Shown here: positions 1 through 6,661 of the stretch, in pieces | How the letters are laid out: every line of letters begins with the position of its first letter | Numbering within the stretch: the stretch's first letter is position 1 | Source of the DNA: Thermoplasmata archaeon | GTDB lineage: Archaea > Thermoplasmatota > Thermoplasmata > Lutacidiplasmatales > UBA184 | Assembly (NCBI GenBank): GCA_021828085.1 | Contig: JAKATE010000033.1 | Coordinates: 1-15,821 of the forward strand | Direction: 5' to 3' | DNA length: 15,821 nucleotides | The notes under the pieces: model-generated | Seen by the model: only the letters and a program-made list of their open reading frames with translations | Told to the model about the DNA's origin: nothing | Databases searched by the model: none | Made by a program: the position numbers and the translations under genes

Positions 1-62
1 ATCTCGCGACCGGGAGGTCCCGGGACGGGTGCCCCCGCGGGGGGAGCGCCCGCGGCGACGGC

Positions 63-677
63 TCAGGGTCCGTGCGCAGGAGCGTCGTCCCGTGGGCGGT
101 CCGTCCCGCTCGGGAGGGGAGGCGAGCCCGCCTCCGGCGGGCTTCCCGCGAGGACCTCGCGGTGACGTCCAATCACCCCGATCGCCCTCCCCACGAGGAA
201 ACCGGTGCTCAGGGAGAGGAGCGCGTCCACCAGGGTGAGGATGCCCTGGGTGATCGCGCTCAGGTTGGCCGGGGCGGCCACGGGGGCGAAGGAGAGGTAC
301 GCGGGCAGATACACCGCCTCGAGGCCGAGACGGACCAGGTAGAGGGCGACGTAGAGCACCGCCGCCTGCATGCCGAGGCGGTACCTCCAGTTCCCGTTCG
401 GGGTCCGGAAGAAATCGACGCGCTCGCGCGTGTAGCCCGCGAAGAAGTAGCTCCCCGCGGCGAGCACGCCCACGTCGAGGGCGAGGGTCCAGAGCGGCAG
501 CACCTGGTAGGAGAGGAAGAGGGTGAGGCCCAGCAGGAGGACGTAGACGCCGGCGAAGACGAGCAGCCGCCCCTCGGAGAAGCGGGCGCCCTTCGTGGTC
601 AGGTACGAGCGGCGGAGGATGAGCAGCAGGAAGATCCCGATGAGCACCAGGGTCCCGGTCGAAGCACTCTCCGCCAC
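63..677 (-). CDS. Multi-pass membrane protein, unknown function
   Basis: About 204 residues with a GTG start. An ATG 48 codons further upstream (position 821) is open, but it adds a Pro/Gly/Arg-rich stretch with no protein-like pattern. The GTG at 677 lies 24 bases downstream of an AT-rich CACAAATAG box, which fits a leaderless archaeal start. Hydrophobic segments fall near residues 6-22, 37-56, 60-80, 101-124 and 142-166, giving about five membrane helices. Between helices three and four is a short polar loop (GYTRERVDFFRTPNGNWRYR) rich in Arg and aromatic residues. The last 30 residues are Pro-rich, polar and probably disordered. The pattern loosely recalls small CcdC/DUF1453-type membrane proteins, but I cannot assign a family. 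It is transcribed in the same direction as the next three genes but seems to have its own promoter. Confidence 0.6.
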   Translation of the reverse strand: MAESASTGTLVLIGIFLLLILRRSYLTTKGARFSEGRLLVFAGVYVLLLGLTLFLSYQVLPLWTLALDVGVLAAGSYFFAGYTRERVDFFRTPNGNWRYRLGMQAAVLYVALYLVRLGLEAVYLPAYLSFAPVAAPANLSAITQGILTLVDALLSLSTGFLVGRAIGVIGRHREVLAGSPPEAGSPPLPSGTDRPRDDAPAHGP

Positions 678-697
678 GGGGCGCGGACCCCGGGGGG

Positions 698-706
698 CTA
701 TTTGTG
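698..706 (-). promoter_or_regulatory. TATA-like box for the membrane protein gene
   Basis: CACAAATAG on the minus strand is an A/T island in GC-rich DNA, centred about 24 bases upstream of the GTG at 677. The spacing fits an archaeal TATA box with transcription starting at or next to the start codon. It is the main reason for choosing the 677 start. Confidence 0.4.
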
Positions 707-854
707 CCCGCCCTCGCGCGGGGGACTCCCGGTTCCCTTCCTCGGGACCTCCCTCGCTCTCAAGAGGGCGGGAGGTCGACCCGGGGCGGACGTTGCCCAG
801 GGGCGCGGCCGATCCCTCCACCGACGTCGGCGTCGGCCGGCGTGGCGCGGGTCC

Positions 855-1154
855 CTACCCGAAGTAGATGGGGGTGGCCTCGGGGGTCTTCTTCTCCTCC
901 TCGGGCTTCGCCTGATGGAGGATCTCGACCGAGAGGAGCACCGCCGAGGGGATGAGACGGATCCGACCCTTGCTCTCCGGGCCGGCGCTCTCGTCGAGCT
1001 CGATGGCCATCGCCTGGTCCCCGCCTCCGAGGCTCACGTAGCCCCGGAAGGTCCCCTCGGTGACGAGCGGTGCCTCCCCCTTGTCCCCCGAACGGAGGAC
1101 GACCGTGGAGCCCGTGGTCAGGCTGATCGCCGACCGCTTCTTCTCTTCCGCCAT
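855..1154 (-). CDS. Small conserved-looking protein, possible Sm-like beta barrel
   Basis: The 99-residue protein has an ATG start. A polar Lys/Glu N-terminus precedes alternating short beta-strand-like segments: TGSTVVLRSGD (14-24), TEGTFRGYVSL (32-42), AMAIELDES (48-56) and GRIRLIPSAVLLSVEIL (63-79). It ends in a charged tail containing EEEKK. The order G-x-hydrophobic strand, 'F.GY' turn, acidic strand and final hydrophobic strand resembles Sm/LSm-type folds, but this is only a pattern impression and no RNA-binding signature is certain. No cysteines, signal peptide or membrane segment are seen. A TATA-like CATATACG and a GGGAGAAGGG ribosome-binding site precede the ATG, giving a short leader of about 12 bases. 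It is probably a real cytosolic protein, and I do not recognise its function. Confidence 0.65.
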   Translation of the reverse strand: MAEEKKRSAISLTTGSTVVLRSGDKGEAPLVTEGTFRGYVSLGGGDQAMAIELDESAGPESKGRIRLIPSAVLLSVEILHQAKPEEEKKTPEATPIYFG

Positions 1155-1186
1155 TCCCTTCTCCCTGCGGGGAGGAAGCCCACCGG

Positions 1187-1196
1187 CCGTATATGA
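1187..1196 (-). promoter_or_regulatory. TATA-like box for the 99-residue protein gene
   Basis: The minus strand reads TCATATACGG, centred about 38 bases upstream of the ATG at 1154. A start site about 26 bases downstream (near 1166) would give a leader of about 12 bases made almost entirely of the purine-rich ribosome-binding site AGGGAGAAGGGA. Confidence 0.5.
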
Positions 1197-1209
1197 GTCC
1201 CGAGGTCGC

Positions 1210-1710
1210 TCAAGAACCCGCCACGCTGGCGGGCGGAGCCCGGACGCTCCCTTCCTTGGGGGCGCGGACCGTCCGGCGCTCCTCCTCGAGGAGCGACTGC
1301 AGGTGGTCCACCGTCTCCCGGTAGCGCTTGAGGGCGTTCGTGGCGTTGGCCTCGACGAAGTCCCACGCTCGGGAGAGGTTCCCGTAGCGCAGCCGGTAGC
1401 CCTTGCGTCCCCGGACCTTGTCCTTCGTCTCGGAGACCTCCTCGAGGAGATCGAGCGTCTTGAGCTTGTTCAGGTGGCGGTAGAGCGTGGGCTTGGAGGT
1501 GTCGAGGACGCTCAGGAGCTCCTCCGCGTACCAGGAGCGCTCCGGGTTGCGGAGCAGGCACTGGCGGACCAGCCGGTAGGCCACCGAGCGCTCCGGCGAT
1601 TCCCCTTCCGGAAGGTAGCCCAGGTGCACCAAGAACTCCTTCAGCACCTGGTCCGGGTCCCGGATCGGGGTGAGGGGAGTGCTGTAGCGCAACTGCAGCT
1701 CGAAGGTCAC
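1210..1710 (-). CDS. Winged helix-turn-helix transcriptional regulator
   Basis: The 166-residue protein has a GTG start. Residues about 42-109 form a winged helix: SVAYRLVRQCLL (helix 1), WYAEELLSVLD (helix 2), the recognition helix TSKPTLYRHLNKLKTLDLLEE (about 71-91), and a basic wing KDKVRGRKGYRLR. Residues 113-145 are a heptad-like helix (LSRAWDFVEANATNALKRYRET...) that probably mediates dimerisation. This arrangement is common in archaeal ArsR/MarR-like DNA-binding proteins and no metal-binding cysteine set is visible. A weak A/T island (TTCAAGAA, 1743-1750) lies about 36 bases upstream. It sits between threonine synthase and the small protein on the same strand. Its target and effector cannot be told from sequence; autoregulation or control of neighbours is only a guess. 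Confidence 0.8.
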   Translation of the reverse strand: MTFELQLRYSTPLTPIRDPDQVLKEFLVHLGYLPEGESPERSVAYRLVRQCLLRNPERSWYAEELLSVLDTSKPTLYRHLNKLKTLDLLEEVSETKDKVRGRKGYRLRYGNLSRAWDFVEANATNALKRYRETVDHLQSLLEEERRTVRAPKEGSVRAPPASVAGS

Positions 1711-1762
1711 GGGGTCCTGCAGACGCCGGGACGGACCGGTCGTTCTTGAATCCTTCGAGCGA

Positions 1763-1778
1763 CCCGGGAAAGCCCGGG
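1763..1778. repeat. Inverted repeat just after threonine synthase
   Basis: CCCGGG-AAAG-CCCGGG is a six-base-pair stem with a four-base loop, ending two bases from the threonine synthase stop codon. It lies between that gene and the regulator. It may mark the 3' end of the threonine synthase mRNA. There is no T-tract, so calling it a terminator is uncertain. Confidence 0.4.
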
Positions 1779-1779
1779 A

Positions 1780-2958
1780 TCAACGGGCGAGGCCGCTGCC
1801 GAGGAAGGGGATCCCCGTTCCGGTGTTGAAGAGCAGCACCCGCTCGCCGGGATGAAGGCGTCCCCCGGAGAGGAGCCGGGAGAGGGCGGCGTAGGGGGCC
1901 GCGCCTTCCGGGGAGGCCGAGACCCCGTGCCTCCTCCCGAGCTGGCCCATGGCCCGACGGATCTCCTCGTCGCTCACCGGGACCCCGTCCCCCTTCGTCT
2001 CCCGCACCGCCTCCAGAACCCTTTCCGAGGCGAAAGGGGCGGGGACCAGCAGCCCGGGCGCCACCGTCCGGGGCTCCGCCCAGGGTTCGATGCGGGGCTT
2101 CCCCTCCTGCAGGGCCCGGACGAGCGGGGCGCATCCCTCCGGCTGGACCGCGTAGAGACGCGGGGGCCGCTCCAGCAGCCCGAGCTCGCGCATCTCCGAG
2201 AAGGCCCGGGCCATGCCCACGAGCCCCGTGCCGCCCCCGGCCGGGTAGACCACGGCGTCCGGCATCCGGTCCCCGCGGAACTGTTCGAGGATCTCCCAGC
2301 CCATGGTCTTCTTCCCCTCCACCCGGTAGGGTTCGCGAAGGGTGGAGACATCGAAGGCCCCGGTACCCTCCTCCCGCTGGCGGGCGGCGATGCCAGCGTC
2401 CCGGATCGTTCCCGGTACTCGGACCACCTCGGCCCCGTAGAGCCGGCAGGCCTCCGGCATCGCCTCGGGGGTCGCCTCCGGCAGGTAGACCCGGACCTTC
2501 CGCCGAGCGCGGGCCCCGTAGGCGGAGAGCGCCACCGCCGCGTTCCCGGCGCTCGGCACGAAGAGCTCGGTGAGCCCCAGCTCGCTCGCGCGGGAGACGG
2601 CGACGGCCATCCCTCGGGCCTTGAAGGACCCGGTCGGCAGCGCCCCCTCGTCCTTCACCCAGACCTCGAGGCCCGGGGCCTCGGGGACCTCCCCCAGGGG
2701 AAGGACCGGCGAGCATCCTTCCCCGAGGGAGGAGATCCACTTCTCGTCCCGGACCGGCAGGAGCTCCCGGTACCTCCAGAGCGTCGTGGGACGGCCGGGG
2801 AGGGAGGCCAACCAGGCGTGGCCTTCCAGCCGGGAGAGGTCGTACTCCGCGAGGAGCGCCGAACCGCACGTCGGGCAGACCGTCTGCGGACGGTCGGCAT
2901 CGAAGCTCGCCGAGCAGCCGCGGCACGTCAGGCGGGTGAGGAGGGAACCGGTGGACAT
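1780..2958 (-). CDS. thrC: Threonine synthase
   Basis: PLP enzyme converting O-phosphohomoserine to threonine, 392 residues. An N-terminal zinc-ribbon has C12, C15, C28 and C31. The fold-type II PLP domain carries the Schiff-base lysine K113 in TGSFKARG, the asparagine loop SAGNAA (136-141), the phosphate-binding GGGTGL (241-246) and a C-terminal FNTGTGIPF. Two in-frame ATG codons lie four codons apart. I chose the second (2958) because the TATA-like GTTTAAGC is centred about 25-26 bases upstream of it, matching a leaderless start; the first (2970) would be too close. A much longer upstream reading frame exists but runs antisense through the divergent hydroxylase gene. Related family members include cysteate synthase; the zinc ribbon plus full motif set favours threonine synthase. 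It is monocistronic or followed by the regulator gene. Confidence 0.93.
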   Translation of the reverse strand: MSTGSLLTRLTCRGCSASFDADRPQTVCPTCGSALLAEYDLSRLEGHAWLASLPGRPTTLWRYRELLPVRDEKWISSLGEGCSPVLPLGEVPEAPGLEVWVKDEGALPTGSFKARGMAVAVSRASELGLTELFVPSAGNAAVALSAYGARARRKVRVYLPEATPEAMPEACRLYGAEVVRVPGTIRDAGIAARQREEGTGAFDVSTLREPYRVEGKKTMGWEILEQFRGDRMPDAVVYPAGGGTGLVGMARAFSEMRELGLLERPPRLYAVQPEGCAPLVRALQEGKPRIEPWAEPRTVAPGLLVPAPFASERVLEAVRETKGDGVPVSDEEIRRAMGQLGRRHGVSASPEGAAPYAALSRLLSGGRLHPGERVLLFNTGTGIPFLGSGLAR

Positions 2959-2978
2959 GGACGAGTCCATCAGGGCCG

Positions 2979-2986
2979 GCTTAAAC
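2979..2986 (-). promoter_or_regulatory. TATA-like box for threonine synthase
   Basis: GTTTAAGC on the minus strand is centred about 26 bases upstream of the ATG at 2958. It is an isolated A/T run in GC-rich DNA. This spacing implies a leaderless transcript and decides between the two candidate ATG codons. Confidence 0.55.
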
Positions 2987-3010
2987 CGGTTGGGGGACCG
3001 AACCGGGGAG

Positions 3011-3025
3011 CAAACCCGATTTACG
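3011..3025 (+). promoter_or_regulatory. BRE/TATA-like promoter of the hydroxylase operon
   Basis: CAAACCC followed directly by GATTTACG. The TATA-like part (3018-3025) is centred about 27 bases upstream of the ATG at 3049, so the operon mRNA is probably leaderless. The AAACCC element just upstream also occurs before the box of the VOC gene at 9419 and may be a local BRE. It lies back to back with the threonine synthase promoter, about 38 bases away, so one regulator binding here could affect both genes. Confidence 0.55.
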
Positions 3026-3048
3026 GCTTCCCTCCTCCCCCCGCTCCC

Positions 3049-3915
3049 ATGAGCTTCGCGCTGTACCGTCCCCGCACCTTCGAGGAAGCCTTTGACCTCC
3101 TCGACCGGGAAGCCGAGCGCCCGGTCCTTCCCCTCGCCGGGGGGACCGACCTCCTGCTCGCCATGGAGTTCGGCCGTCAGAACCCGAGCGGGCTCCTGTC
3201 GCTCTCCCGGCTCCCCCTGGACACGCTGGAGGTCCTGCCCGACGAGATCGTGGTGGGGGCCACGCTCCCCCTCCGGACGCTCGAGCGCCGACCCGAGGTC
3301 GAAGCGCGGCTCCCGGGCCTCCTGGAGGCGGTCCGCGAGGTGGGCAGCGTCCAGCTGCGCCACCGGGCGACGATGGGGGGGAACCTCGTCCGGGCCGCTC
3401 CCGCCTCCGACCTGCTCCCCCCGCTGCTCTCCCTCTCGGCTCGGGTGGTCCTGCGCTCCCGGGAGGGCCGGCGGGAGCTCCCGGTGGAGCAGTTCCTCCG
3501 GGCCTCCTGGACCACCGAGCTTCGACGCGGGGAGATTCTCGAAGCGGTGCGCATCCCGGCCCCCCGCGCGGGGGCCTACCGCTGGCAACGGGTCCGGCCT
3601 GCGAACGCCATCTCCCAGGTCGGGGTGGCCGTCGCTCTCCATCCGTCCTCCTCCGGCTCACCGTGGCGGGTGGCCGCGGGAGGGACCGAGCCGACGGCCT
3701 CCCGGCTGGTCCGGACCGAGGCCGAGCTCCCGGCCGTGGATCCCTCGGAGGCGGAGATCGAGGCCGCGTGCGCCCGCGCCGCCGAGGAGGCCAGCTTCAG
3801 GGCCGACCTCCGGGCCGGTGAGGACTACCGTCGGCACCTGCTTAAGGTCCTGCTCCGTCGGACCGTCGAGGCGACCCGGGAAAGGTCCCGCCGCCTCCCC
3901 CTGGAGCGACCATGA
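3049..3915 (+). CDS. Molybdenum hydroxylase, FAD-binding subunit
   Basis: 288 residues, the medium (FAD) subunit of a xanthine dehydrogenase/CO dehydrogenase-superfamily enzyme. It should pass electrons from the 2Fe-2S subunit to an external acceptor. The N-terminal FAD-binding domain has the pyrophosphate loop AGGTDLL (30-36) and the second FAD motif TMGGNL (108-113), followed by ASDLLP. The C-terminal domain includes GGTEPTASR (211-219) and ends with the family's closing helix (YRRHLLKVLLRR, 260-271). No extra Fe-S insertion of the 4-hydroxybenzoyl-CoA reductase type is present. Its length matches stand-alone CoxM/XdhB proteins. The gene order FAD, Fe-S, Mo is that of coxMSL operons. The stop overlaps the next start in ATGA. 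Which substrate the complex oxidises cannot be read from this subunit. Confidence 0.92.
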   Translation: MSFALYRPRTFEEAFDLLDREAERPVLPLAGGTDLLLAMEFGRQNPSGLLSLSRLPLDTLEVLPDEIVVGATLPLRTLERRPEVEARLPGLLEAVREVGSVQLRHRATMGGNLVRAAPASDLLPPLLSLSARVVLRSREGRRELPVEQFLRASWTTELRRGEILEAVRIPAPRAGAYRWQRVRPANAISQVGVAVALHPSSSGSPWRVAAGGTEPTASRLVRTEAELPAVDPSEAEIEAACARAAEEASFRADLRAGEDYRRHLLKVLLRRTVEATRERSRRLPLERP

Positions 3916-4436
3916 GCGCACCGCTCGTCCTCCAGGTGAACGGCGAGACGCGAACGGTCCCCGATGTTCCGGATTCCGAGCGGCTGCTCGACCTCCTGCG
4001 CTGGCGGCTCGACCTGCGGGGGACCAAGGAGGGCTGCCGGACCGGTGACTGTGGGGCTTGCACGGTGCTCGTCGAGGGGGTGAGCACGCTGAGTTGCCTC
4101 ACCCTGGCGAGGGAGGTGGAGGGGAGCGAGATCACCACCATCGAGGGGCTGGCCTCCTCCCCGGAGGCCCACCAGCTCCAGAGCGCCTTCGCCGAAGCGG
4201 GCGCGGTCCAGTGCGGCTACTGCACCCCGGGGTTCGTTCTGGCGCTGACCGGCCTCCTTCGGGAGCAGCCGGGGGAGCCCCTTTCGGCGGAGCTCCTCCG
4301 GAGCGAGCTCGGCGGCAACCTCTGCCGGTGCACCGGGTACTTCGCCATCCTCAAGGCGATCTCCCGGCGCCTCGGCGAGGGCGCCTCCTCTTCGGTCCCC
4401 CGGAGCGAGTTCCGGGTGGAGAGGCTTTCGCCATGA
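3912..4436 (+). CDS. Molybdenum hydroxylase, [2Fe-2S] subunit
   Basis: 174 residues, the small iron-sulfur subunit of the same complex, carrying two 2Fe-2S clusters between molybdopterin and FAD. All eight ligands are visible. The plant-ferredoxin-type cluster uses C42, C47, C50 and C62 (GCRTGDCGAC...SC). The second cluster, in the helical domain, uses C101 and C104 (QCGYCTPG) and C138 and C140 (NLCRCTGY). Length and order match CoxS/XdhC-type proteins, with a polar C-terminal tail of about 20 residues. The start overlaps the previous stop (ATGA) and its own stop overlaps the next start (ATGA), so translation is probably coupled and the subunits are made in equal amounts. No twin-arginine signal is present, so the complex is probably cytoplasmic. 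Confidence 0.95.
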   Translation: MSAPLVLQVNGETRTVPDVPDSERLLDLLRWRLDLRGTKEGCRTGDCGACTVLVEGVSTLSCLTLAREVEGSEITTIEGLASSPEAHQLQSAFAEAGAVQCGYCTPGFVLALTGLLREQPGEPLSAELLRSELGGNLCRCTGYFAILKAISRRLGEGASSSVPRSEFRVERLSP

Positions 4437-6661
4437 GCGTGCGCGCGGACGCCTGGGAAAAGCTCGGCGGGTCATCGGTGTACGCCGCCGACCTCTCGGT
4501 CCCCGGCATGCTCTGGGGGGCGTACGTCACCTCGCCCCACCCCCATGCGGAGATCGTCCGGGTCGATCGTTCCCGCGCGCTCCGGGTCCCCGGCGTGGCC
4601 GGGATCCTCACGGCGGAGGACCTCCCCGGCCTCCTTCCGCGGGCGCCGGAGCCGGAGCGCCCCCTGCTCGCCACGAAGGAGACCCGATTCCCCGGGGAGC
4701 CCGTGGCGGTGGTCGCAGCGGAGAGCCTGCGCGCGGCCCGGGAAGGGGCCCGGGCGCTCGCGGTGGAGTACCGGGAGCTTCCCGCGTTCACCGAGATCGA
4801 GCGGGAGTTCCCCCGGTGGCCGTCTCCCGAGGAGATGCGCCGTCACCCCCAGGTCAACGCCCACGTCCACGCGCGTCGGGGGGACTTCGAGGAGGAGCTC
4901 CGCCGCGCCGACCACGTCCACCGCGAGCTCTACCGGACGAGCATGGTCGCCCAGGTCCCCCTGGAGACGCACGCCTGCCTGGGGGAGGTCCGGGGAGAGG
5001 AGTGGTACGTGCGGACGACCACGCAAGCCCCCTTCGGCGTCCGGGAGGACCTGGCGGACAAGCTCGGGCTCCCCCAGGAGCGGGTCCGCGTGGAGGGCAC
5101 GTGGGTGGGAGGGGGATTCGGCGGAAAGAACGAGGCTTTGCTCGAGCCCCACGCGCTTCTGCTCTCGCGCCTGACCGGGCGCCCGGTGCGCATCGCTCTG
5201 AGCTTCCGGGAGGAGTTCCTGTTCGCCCGGACCACCCAGCCCGCGCTCTTCTGGATGGAGAGCTGTGTGCGGGGAGGACGGCTCGTCGCCCGCCGCACCC
5301 GGCTCCTCCTCGACACCGGCGCTTCGCTCCCGGGCCGGGACTTCGCCCTGGGGTACAGTCTGGGGTTCACCCTGGGACCCTACCGGCTGGAAGCCTTCGA
5401 GCTCGAGGGGTACGCGCTGCGGACCCACCGACCCCCGTTCGGCCCCCATCGCGCTCCCCTCGCGCCCCAGTGCACCTTCGCCTCCGAGGGGCACATCGAC
5501 TCCCTGGCCCGGGCCCTGGGGGAGGATCCGACGGCCTTCCGGCGCCGGCACCTCTGGCGACCGGGGGACGTCAGCGCCCTCGGACAGAAGGTCCGGACCT
5601 TCGCCGGCCCGGAGGCGCTCGAGCGCGCCTCCCGCACGGCCTCCGAGTGGAAGCGGCAGCATCCCACCCACGGGGTCGGCGTCGCCATCGGATACTGGTC
5701 CATGAGCACCAGCGCGGGAGGCGAGGCCCGCCTGAGGCTCGGACCTACCGGTCTGGTGATCGAAGAGGGGGAGCGGGAGATCGGCAACGGCACGGTCTGC
5801 CAGGGGCTCCCGCGCGTCGCCGCCGCGACGCTGGGGCTCCCCGAGGAAGCGATCAGGGTCTCGTATGGGGACACCTCCCGCGCCCCTTTCGACAGCGGGG
5901 TCTGGGGGAGCCGCACGCTCTCGGCCCTGGGCTATGCGGTGGCCAAGGCGGCCGAGGAGCTCCTTCGGAAGCTCCGGGAGCGACTCCCGGGGGACGGGCC
6001 GCTCTCCCTGGACCTCGGGACGGGCGCGGTCCGCGTCGTCCGGGACGGTCGGTCCGTCCCTCTGGAGGAACTGCTGACCCCAGAGGAGCGGACCGCAGGC
6101 GGGCTGGTCGCCGAGGGAAGGCACTACGGTCGGAGCAGCGAAAAGCTCGAAGAGGCCCTCGTGCTGGAGGGGGAGATGTTCCCCTACTCGGATCTCATCG
6201 CCAGCGTCCACGTCGCCGAGGTGGAGGTGGACCGGGAGACCGGCTCCGTCCGCGTGCTGCGCTACCAGGCGATCCAGGATGCCGGGAAGGTCTGGAACCC
6301 GGAGGGCTTCCGGGGACAGGTCGAAGGGGCCGTGGTCATGGGGCTCGGAACGGCCCTCACCGAGGAGGGGCTGCTGGATGAGAAGGGTCGGCTGCTCAAC
6401 CCGGGGCTGCTCGACTACCGGATCCCCACCATCGCCGATCCCCCCACGTCGCTGGAGATCGTGGCCCTGGAGGGAAGGCCCGGGACCGGGGTGGGAGGGG
6501 CCAAGGGGATTGGAGAGCCCCCGATGATCCCGGTCCCGGCCGCCGTGGCGAACGCCGTGGCCGACGCCACCGGCACGCGCGTCCGCGCCCTTCCCCTGAC
6601 CCCGGAGCGCGTGGCGAGAGCTCTGGGCCTGGTCCCGCCCCGGGAGGAGGGGGCCGGTTGA
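4433..6661 (+). CDS. Molybdenum hydroxylase, molybdopterin-binding catalytic subunit (substrate unknown)
   Basis: 742 residues, the large subunit of the xanthine dehydrogenase/CO dehydrogenase superfamily. The N-terminal a/b-hammerhead domain begins DAWEKLGGSSVYAADL, with SPHPHA at 34-39. Cofactor motifs are GGGFGGK (226-232), the Mo-site arginine loop GPHRAP (337-342), a G-rich strand EIGNGTVCQG (449-458), DAGKVWNP (616-623) with GQVEGA, and the catalytic glutamate E695 in KGIGEPP. Residues that bind purine in bovine xanthine oxidase appear replaced: Glu802 by N233 and Arg880 by about T268. The AFRGFG loop is PHRAPL, losing both stacking phenylalanines. The CO dehydrogenase loop AYRCSFR is also absent. 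It is therefore a complete, probably active hydroxylase of another aldehyde or N-heterocycle. The stop TGA overlaps a TTG start of the PurP-family gene. Confidence 0.92.
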   Translation: MSVRADAWEKLGGSSVYAADLSVPGMLWGAYVTSPHPHAEIVRVDRSRALRVPGVAGILTAEDLPGLLPRAPEPERPLLATKETRFPGEPVAVVAAESLRAAREGARALAVEYRELPAFTEIEREFPRWPSPEEMRRHPQVNAHVHARRGDFEEELRRADHVHRELYRTSMVAQVPLETHACLGEVRGEEWYVRTTTQAPFGVREDLADKLGLPQERVRVEGTWVGGGFGGKNEALLEPHALLLSRLTGRPVRIALSFREEFLFARTTQPALFWMESCVRGGRLVARRTRLLLDTGASLPGRDFALGYSLGFTLGPYRLEAFELEGYALRTHRPPFGPHRAPLAPQCTFASEGHIDSLARALGEDPTAFRRRHLWRPGDVSALGQKVRTFAGPEALERASRTASEWKRQHPTHGVGVAIGYWSMSTSAGGEARLRLGPTGLVIEEGEREIGNGTVCQGLPRVAAATLGLPEEAIRVSYGDTSRAPFDSGVWGSRTLSALGYAVAKAAEELLRKLRERLPGDGPLSLDLGTGAVRVVRDGRSVPLEELLTPEERTAGGLVAEGRHYGRSSEKLEEALVLEGEMFPYSDLIASVHVAEVEVDRETGSVRVLRYQAIQDAGKVWNPEGFRGQVEGAVVMGLGTALTEEGLLDEKGRLLNPGLLDYRIPTIADPPTSLEIVALEGRPGTGVGGAKGIGEPPMIPVPAAVANAVADATGTRVRALPLTPERVARALGLVPPREEGAG

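Noticed and set aside
1118..2926. A 602-codon minus-strand frame
   Set aside because: Low-complexity Arg/Gly/Pro composition and out of frame with threonine synthase and the regulator; a shadow typical of GC-rich DNA.
2959..3642. A minus-strand N-terminal extension of threonine synthase reaching to 3642
   Set aside because: The added residues are Pro/Gly/Arg-rich shadow sequence antisense to the FAD subunit gene. The zinc-ribbon N-terminus and TATA spacing fix the start at 2958.
4433..6661. Calling the hydroxylase an aerobic CO dehydrogenase because of its FAD, Fe-S, Mo gene order
   Set aside because: The active-site cysteine loop AYRCSFR is absent from the large subunit; gene order alone is shared by many members of the superfamily.
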